Shown in pieces: positions 9,037 through 12,734 of a stretch of 12,734 nucleotides of DNA (its first letter is position 1; every line of letters starts with the position of its first letter). The notes below the pieces were generated by a model. That model saw only the letters and a program-made list of their open reading frames with translations, was not told the DNA's origin and searched no databases. Made by a program: the position numbers and the translations under genes. Source of the DNA: Isohypsibius dastychi (lineage: Eukaryota; Tardigrada; Eutardigrada; Parachela; Isohypsibiidae); assembly GCA_034696485.1 (NCBI GenBank), contig JAQIWT010001066.1, positions 1-12,734 of the forward strand, written 5' to 3'.

Positions 9037-9998
9037 TAGAGGCAAGCTAGTTTTGGGTTTTATTGATAGAACGTGTTCTTCTAGTGACCCTGAGGATGGC
9101 AGAATAGAATATATAGATGCTTGTGTTTAGTACCTTTCTTGGTTGAATCTGATGTTTCGGCGTTTTTGGTTTGTGTGCTGCAGTTTTTCAGTTGAAATTA
9201 TCTATCAGATGAGTGTGGACATCTTGATAGTTCGAGTTTCTCATAGTAATAAAATTGATCTTAGTGCTTGTTTTGCCCGTTCTTGGTTAGTTGGTTGCAT
9301 TAATTGTTTTAATATTGTTACCAAGAATCTGTAGTGAATTCTTCGATAGAATTGTGAACAGAGACATTTTTTGAGGTCATGGAAAATTGCCTTTGAAAGT
9401 GTCATTGCTTTGTTCCTAATTTAAACTGCTGATTCGATATTCACCATCGTTAAGAACGAAGAAATCGCATTCAGACATGTTGTAATTTATTATATGATTG
9501 CATCTTTATCGTGATGGACTATAAATTAGTAAATTTGGCAGCTGTTTGTACTGTTATGACCCTATCCGGGTTTAAAAAATTTTTCCGAGCAGTACGTAAC
9601 TTTTGCTCGGTAAGAGCGCTCTATCTATAGTATAGCAGAATTTATTGAACTTGATGGTTGTTGTCTACGAAGAAACGAGATTTTCGGTGAAGGTTGCTTG
9701 AGTGACCGCCAACAATCTCGCCACGGAAGCGTGTGGGATATCAAATGACCGGAGGCAGTGAAACAATAAACTGACACGGCTTCGCTGCCCATAACTTTGA
9801 CAACTTTACGATGAGCGGGTTATGTTCATAACAGCTTTCGGTTTCGTTGAGATTGACGAAGACACGGAAACTCGAGGCCTTTTTGCATCAGCCAACAATC
9901 TAGTCACAATTCATCTTTTTATCTTTTACGTTTTTATTTTCTATCCAACATTGTTTACGGCATTATATTCCAGAATTTTCATCCAAAACTGAATAATC
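9037..9998. other. intergenic stretch, no gene recognised
   Basis: This 962-nt stretch lies between the reductase stop and the start of the secreted-protein gene. The left part is T-rich 3' UTR-like sequence. A 7-bp inverted repeat CCGAGCA / TGCTCGG lies at 9585-9591 and 9604-9610. The 11-mer GCCAACAATCT occurs twice in the same direction at 9708-9718 and 9891-9901. The sequence TATATTCCAG just before 9974 resembles a splice acceptor and may end a 5' UTR intron of the next gene. The open frames here do not look coding. Confidence 0.45.
9248..9253 (+). terminator. putative polyadenylation signal of carbonyl reductase
   Basis: AATAAA 211 nt past the stop codon, followed by T- and GT-rich sequence from about 9265 to 9320. 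A second AATAAA at 9765-9770 is much further away and less likely to belong to this gene. Confidence 0.4.
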
Positions 9999-11270
9999 AT
10001 GGGGAATGAAAATCTTCCGGTTTTCACATCGATTCTGCTTTTCGGGACCTTTGGTGAGTTTCCGATTTATCCCATTTTTGATATGAGGAATGAAAATGTT
10101 CTTCGGAAGATTTAAAATTAACGTATTCCCCATTTTAATACCATTTCATGATCCAGTTAAATAAGTGCAGTCACGGTGAGATACAGAATACAGTGCGATT
10201 AGACTGACCGTGATCTACTTACCGGTCAAATACTATGAAGCATATGACGAGTTTCTGGGAAACCGTATGCCAGTCGCTAGTAAGGTTTTCCTCGAGAAGA
10301 TCATGTTCGAGTCAGTTGTTGACGTGGCTGCTTCTTACTTTTTCCTGCATTACAGTGTGTTCGGGATATGCCCAACAGTTTATCGGTGGTGGGATGGGTG
10401 GAATGCCTCAACAGTTCTTCATGCCCCAACAATCCCCATCTCCCGCTATGCTCCTCGCGATGCGTTACCAACGGCCACAACAAATGGGCGCCGGACCATC
10501 CGGACTACCTTCAAATATGATGATGGGACCTGGTGGTTATCCTTCTTCAATGTCAGGATATGGCGGACCATATTCCGGATATCCAAGTACCTATAACGGA
10601 TATCCAGTTAGGAATATGCCAGTGCCTATCGCAATGCCGGCCCAAGACCAAGGTTACCCCTATGGACAATCTCAAGAGCCGATGGTTGGTGGACCTTTTG
10701 GATCTCCTTCGGAACTCAGTCCTTATTCAGCTGGTGGATACTCACCAATGAGCTCGTTTAATGGAATGGATGATGGACGAATCATCACGGATAACGGCAT
10801 GTTCCCTCAAGGACCCGGCGTTCGCGGTGACCTTTCGGGTGTTTCGTTCTTCCCCTTCGCTCGCATTCGACCCGGTCCAGGTCTGATTATTATCAAGCAG
10901 GAACAAGATGACACGATTGATTCGATGAACAATACCACAATGCTGGCTGACAACAGCACGACTTCGCCATTTGACGCCAACCCATCTGCCTCAACGGAAA
11001 CATTCCCCTTGCTCCCGGTTGATACCACGACACTAGCCCCTAAAGCAGCTACCAACTCCACACAGACTCCTTGCACGCATCCGATCTATATGAATAGGGT
11101 AAGTTGCGACGCGTTTTTATTTTGTTTGTGATGTGAACTTGATTAAATCTAATTGTTTTGACCATTGAAATTCTATATTTTGCTTGTTCTTTCAGGTGTT
11201 CATGTCGACCGCATTGTCGATGGGACTAATTTCTGCCAATACTAGCTGTGTTGTACTTCTGGATCAGTAA
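9999..11270 (+). CDS. putative secreted Gly/Met/Pro/Tyr/Gln-rich protein, 290 aa, family unknown
   Basis: Exons 9999-10053, 10356-11098 and 11196-11270; introns of 302 and 97 nt start GTGAGT and GTAAGT and end in pyrimidine-rich CAG sites, with phase kept. I do not recognise the family. The N-terminus, a polar start followed by VFTSILLFGTFVCSGYAQQ, reads as a signal peptide with cleavage near residue 24. Residues about 27-170 are low-complexity, rich in Gly, Met, Pro, Tyr, Gln and Ser, with repeated GYP (79, 93, 100, 118), GGY and MPQQ-type units. Residues about 190-266 are Ser/Thr-rich with sequons at Asn210, 211, 218, 252 and one more at Asn281. The last 24 residues are mildly hydrophobic. 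The build suggests an extracellular matrix, cuticle, eggshell or adhesive protein (inference only). An alternative start at 10235, in frame with exon 2, also gives a hydrophobic leader (WLLLTFSCITVCSGYA). Reading through the second intron would stop at 11131. Confidence 0.7.
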
Positions 11271-11583
11271 TTCATTGTTGTGCCTTTTTGTTTTACGATA
11301 TCAATTTTGTTTATTTTTTGCATTCAACGTGTTCTCGCTATCGATTGAACTGAAGCGCAATTTGCTTCTGAATCACGTCCGAAGGCGGATGTCGTAAACG
11401 ATGAAAATAGCGATTTGAGGCCGTAGTGGTTTACTGATCAAGTGCACGATGTCACAATACTGTAATTCTCAGCAAAGCCACAACACCGATACTCCACAAG
11501 GAAGGAAAAGTTTACAGCAACACACTTTGAGGCAACTACCATTTTTGACATCGCAAACATCAAGACAGACCAGAGGCGAGATT
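11271..11583. other. convergent 3' region between secreted-protein gene and MRPS11
   Basis: The two genes end towards each other across 313 nt. AATAAA on the minus strand at 11315-11310 is the only canonical signal for MRPS11, about 270 nt past its stop and close to the other gene's stop, so the two 3' UTRs may overlap. No canonical plus-strand hexamer was seen for the secreted-protein gene. Confidence 0.4.
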
Positions 11584-12373
11584 TTAGAGCCGGCGTGCTT
11601 TTCTGGGTCGATCTCCGTTATCTGGAATAGGTGTTGTATCCGTCAGAGAAACAATATTCATTCCGGCCATCTCCAGTCCTTTTATGGACGATGCTCTCCC
11701 GGGACCAAGACCTTTGACGTTCACTCGCACTGTCGAATGACCCAAACTGATAGCTTTTCTTCCCAAACTCAATCCGACTGCCTGTCCGGCAACGTTTGTG
11801 CCTTTTTTACAATTCCTAAATCCTTCAATGCCCTGCAACATTAATCCCATTAGGACACAAGGCTACGCTCCTACATTTTCAAAAACTTACGCAGCTGGTC
11901 ATCGCTTTTATTTCGTTATTTTTGGGATCCACAAGGGACATGATTGTGTTGTTCTGCGAGCAACTGATATGAACAATCGGCAGGTTCGTGTAGACGATTC
12001 CATTGTGAATCGCCTGGTGAGTTTCTAATGTTGGAAACATGGGTCCGAAACTGCAAGTAAAGACATCATCCCAACCTACTCATATCTGATTGTTGCGTAC
12101 ACACAGTCGCAGCTTCGCACTCACTTTGCCCCGACAGTCACCGAATGTTCTCCGGGAACTCCTTCGTCCGCCGCTGGAAGATTTCCCACGAGATGGCGCA
12201 TATCTTTTCTCCTGAAGTTTATTGCAGAAAGATGCAAGGCAAGTTTACTCTAAAAGGTATTTTGTTCAGCAATGGTAAGAAGAACTGTGTCAGAAAAGTC
12301 TCACCACGACTGAAAGAGGGCTGCTTTCTAGGAGCAAGTTAGGGGTAGTCAGAGATTTCCGGATCGCAAACAT
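11584..12373 (-). CDS. MRPS11: mitochondrial small-subunit ribosomal protein uS11m (MRPS11), 200 aa
   Basis: Exons on the minus strand are 12373-12305, 12249-12125, 12050-11891 and 11832-11584; introns of 55, 74 and 58 nt are GT-AG and phase-consistent. Exons 3 and 4 give the uS11 core: LPIVHISCSQNNTIMSLVD, MTSCGIEGFRNCKKGTNVAG, VKGLGPGRASSIKGL, and the family end DNGDRPRKARRL. uS11 binds 16S-like rRNA on the platform of the small subunit near the mRNA exit. Exon 2 gives RRKDMRHLVGNLPAADEG, like the RKEM...PAQDEG stretch of insect mitochondrial uS11 N-termini, which shows the mitochondrial rather than cytosolic form. Exon 1 (MFAIRKSLTTPNLL) supplies a basic, Ser/Leu-rich presequence and is the only placement that joins to exon 2 in phase with good sites. 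The core is secure; exon 1 is a good inference. Confidence 0.93.
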
Positions 12374-12530
12374 TTCCGAGTTCGGAAAGGAAAAACAGCT
12401 TATAGGATTTTCTCTGATCCAAGCATGCAAATGGCACTTTGACAGCAATTCCACTCTACCAAATAAACTCGCAGTTTCGGAATGGCTGTTCAATTGAAAC
12501 GATTCAGCAAAGAATCAAAACTTGCAAGCA

Positions 12531-12546
12531 CAACCCTCGGGGGTTG
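12531..12546. repeat. 6-bp inverted repeat CAACCC / GGGTTG
   Basis: The arms CAACCC (12531-12536) and GGGTTG (12541-12546) flank a four-base loop TCGG. It lies about 160 nt upstream of the MRPS11 ATG. It may be chance; no function is claimed. Confidence 0.45.
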
Positions 12547-12643
12547 AATCCGATAAGGTCGAGAATGATTGTCGAACGTTTATTGTTTGAACTGGGTGGT
12601 TCTATGCAGTGTAGTAAAGATATAGACTAACCTTATTCATTTT

Positions 12644-12668
12644 AACTCAAAAACGGTGTTTTTGAGTT
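12644..12668. repeat. 11-bp perfect inverted repeat with 3-nt loop
   Basis: AACTCAAAAAC (12644-12654) and GTTTTTGAGTT (12658-12668) pair perfectly around GGT. It lies in AT-rich DNA at the right edge. It may be a small palindromic repeat or a transcript-end hairpin of a gene to the right; copies elsewhere in the genome would decide. Confidence 0.6.
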
Positions 12669-12734
12669 TAAATATATTTTATTTAATCTTATTTAAACTT
12701 CTGAAAACCATGATATTTTATCTTTATTCATTTT

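Larger units (their letters stand above)
12374..12734. other. upstream flank of MRPS11, AT-rich, with two hairpins
   Basis: This 361-nt flank should include the MRPS11 promoter. No TATA box is obvious on the minus strand near the ATG. Two inverted repeats are present (listed separately). The open frame at 12439-12630 starts with TTG and is not family-like. The last 80 nt are very AT-rich. Confidence 0.45.

Noticed and set aside
9143-9334. Plus-strand open frame of 63 codons after the reductase
   Set aside because: T-rich 3' UTR sequence with a polyadenylation signal inside it; no family likeness.
12439-12630. Plus-strand open frame of 63 codons upstream of MRPS11
   Set aside because: TTG start, spans a hairpin and shows no recognisable features.

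Overview
This is eukaryotic nuclear DNA from an invertebrate with a compact genome. The genes are split by many short GT-AG introns (53-125 nt for most, with three longer ones of 191, 257 and 302 nt), and the spliced proteins resemble animal families. The NUPR1 and mitochondrial uS11 homologues look closer to ecdysozoan than to vertebrate forms. A tardigrade or mite would fit, but the sequence alone does not settle the species. No prokaryotic operon, mobile element, CRISPR array or rRNA/tRNA gene was seen.

Layout, left to right. (1) The 5' part of a tRNA/rRNA uracil-5-methyltransferase gene (TRMT2B-like), minus strand, running off the left edge before its catalytic domain. (2) An 888-nt stretch without a recognised gene. 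(3) A tiny three-exon NUPR1 (p8) gene, minus strand, 69 aa, with a TATA box and initiator upstream. (4) A four-exon BTB-BACK gene, minus strand, 505 aa, whose C-terminal tail is Ser-rich and basic instead of Kelch or PHR. (5) A six-exon DCAF6/NRIP WD40 gene, minus strand, 577 aa. (6) A nine-exon carbonyl reductase (CBR1/CBR3-like SDR), plus strand, 292 aa, divergent from DCAF6. (7) A 962-nt intergenic stretch. (8) A three-exon gene, plus strand, for a secreted Gly/Met/Pro/Tyr/Gln-rich protein with an N-glycosylated Ser/Thr-rich tail, which I cannot assign to a family. (9) A four-exon mitochondrial ribosomal protein uS11m (MRPS11) gene, minus strand, convergent with (8). (10) An AT-rich right flank with two small hairpins.

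The gene models were built by hand. Open stretches were joined at GT/AG sites only where the reading phase agreed and, for the known families, where the joined protein followed the family. For (1), (3), (5), (6) and (9) the agreement across junctions is close enough that most exon boundaries should be right. Models (4) and (8) rest on phase, splice-site quality and composition alone for their tails.

The genes do not form one pathway. Two are for mitochondrial translation (TRMT2B-like, uS11m), two are probable substrate receptors of cullin-RING ubiquitin ligases (BTB-BACK for CUL3, DCAF6 for CUL4-DDB1), one is a stress-response chromatin factor (NUPR1), one a detoxifying reductase, and one an extracellular or matrix protein. 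The least explained item is the secreted protein.
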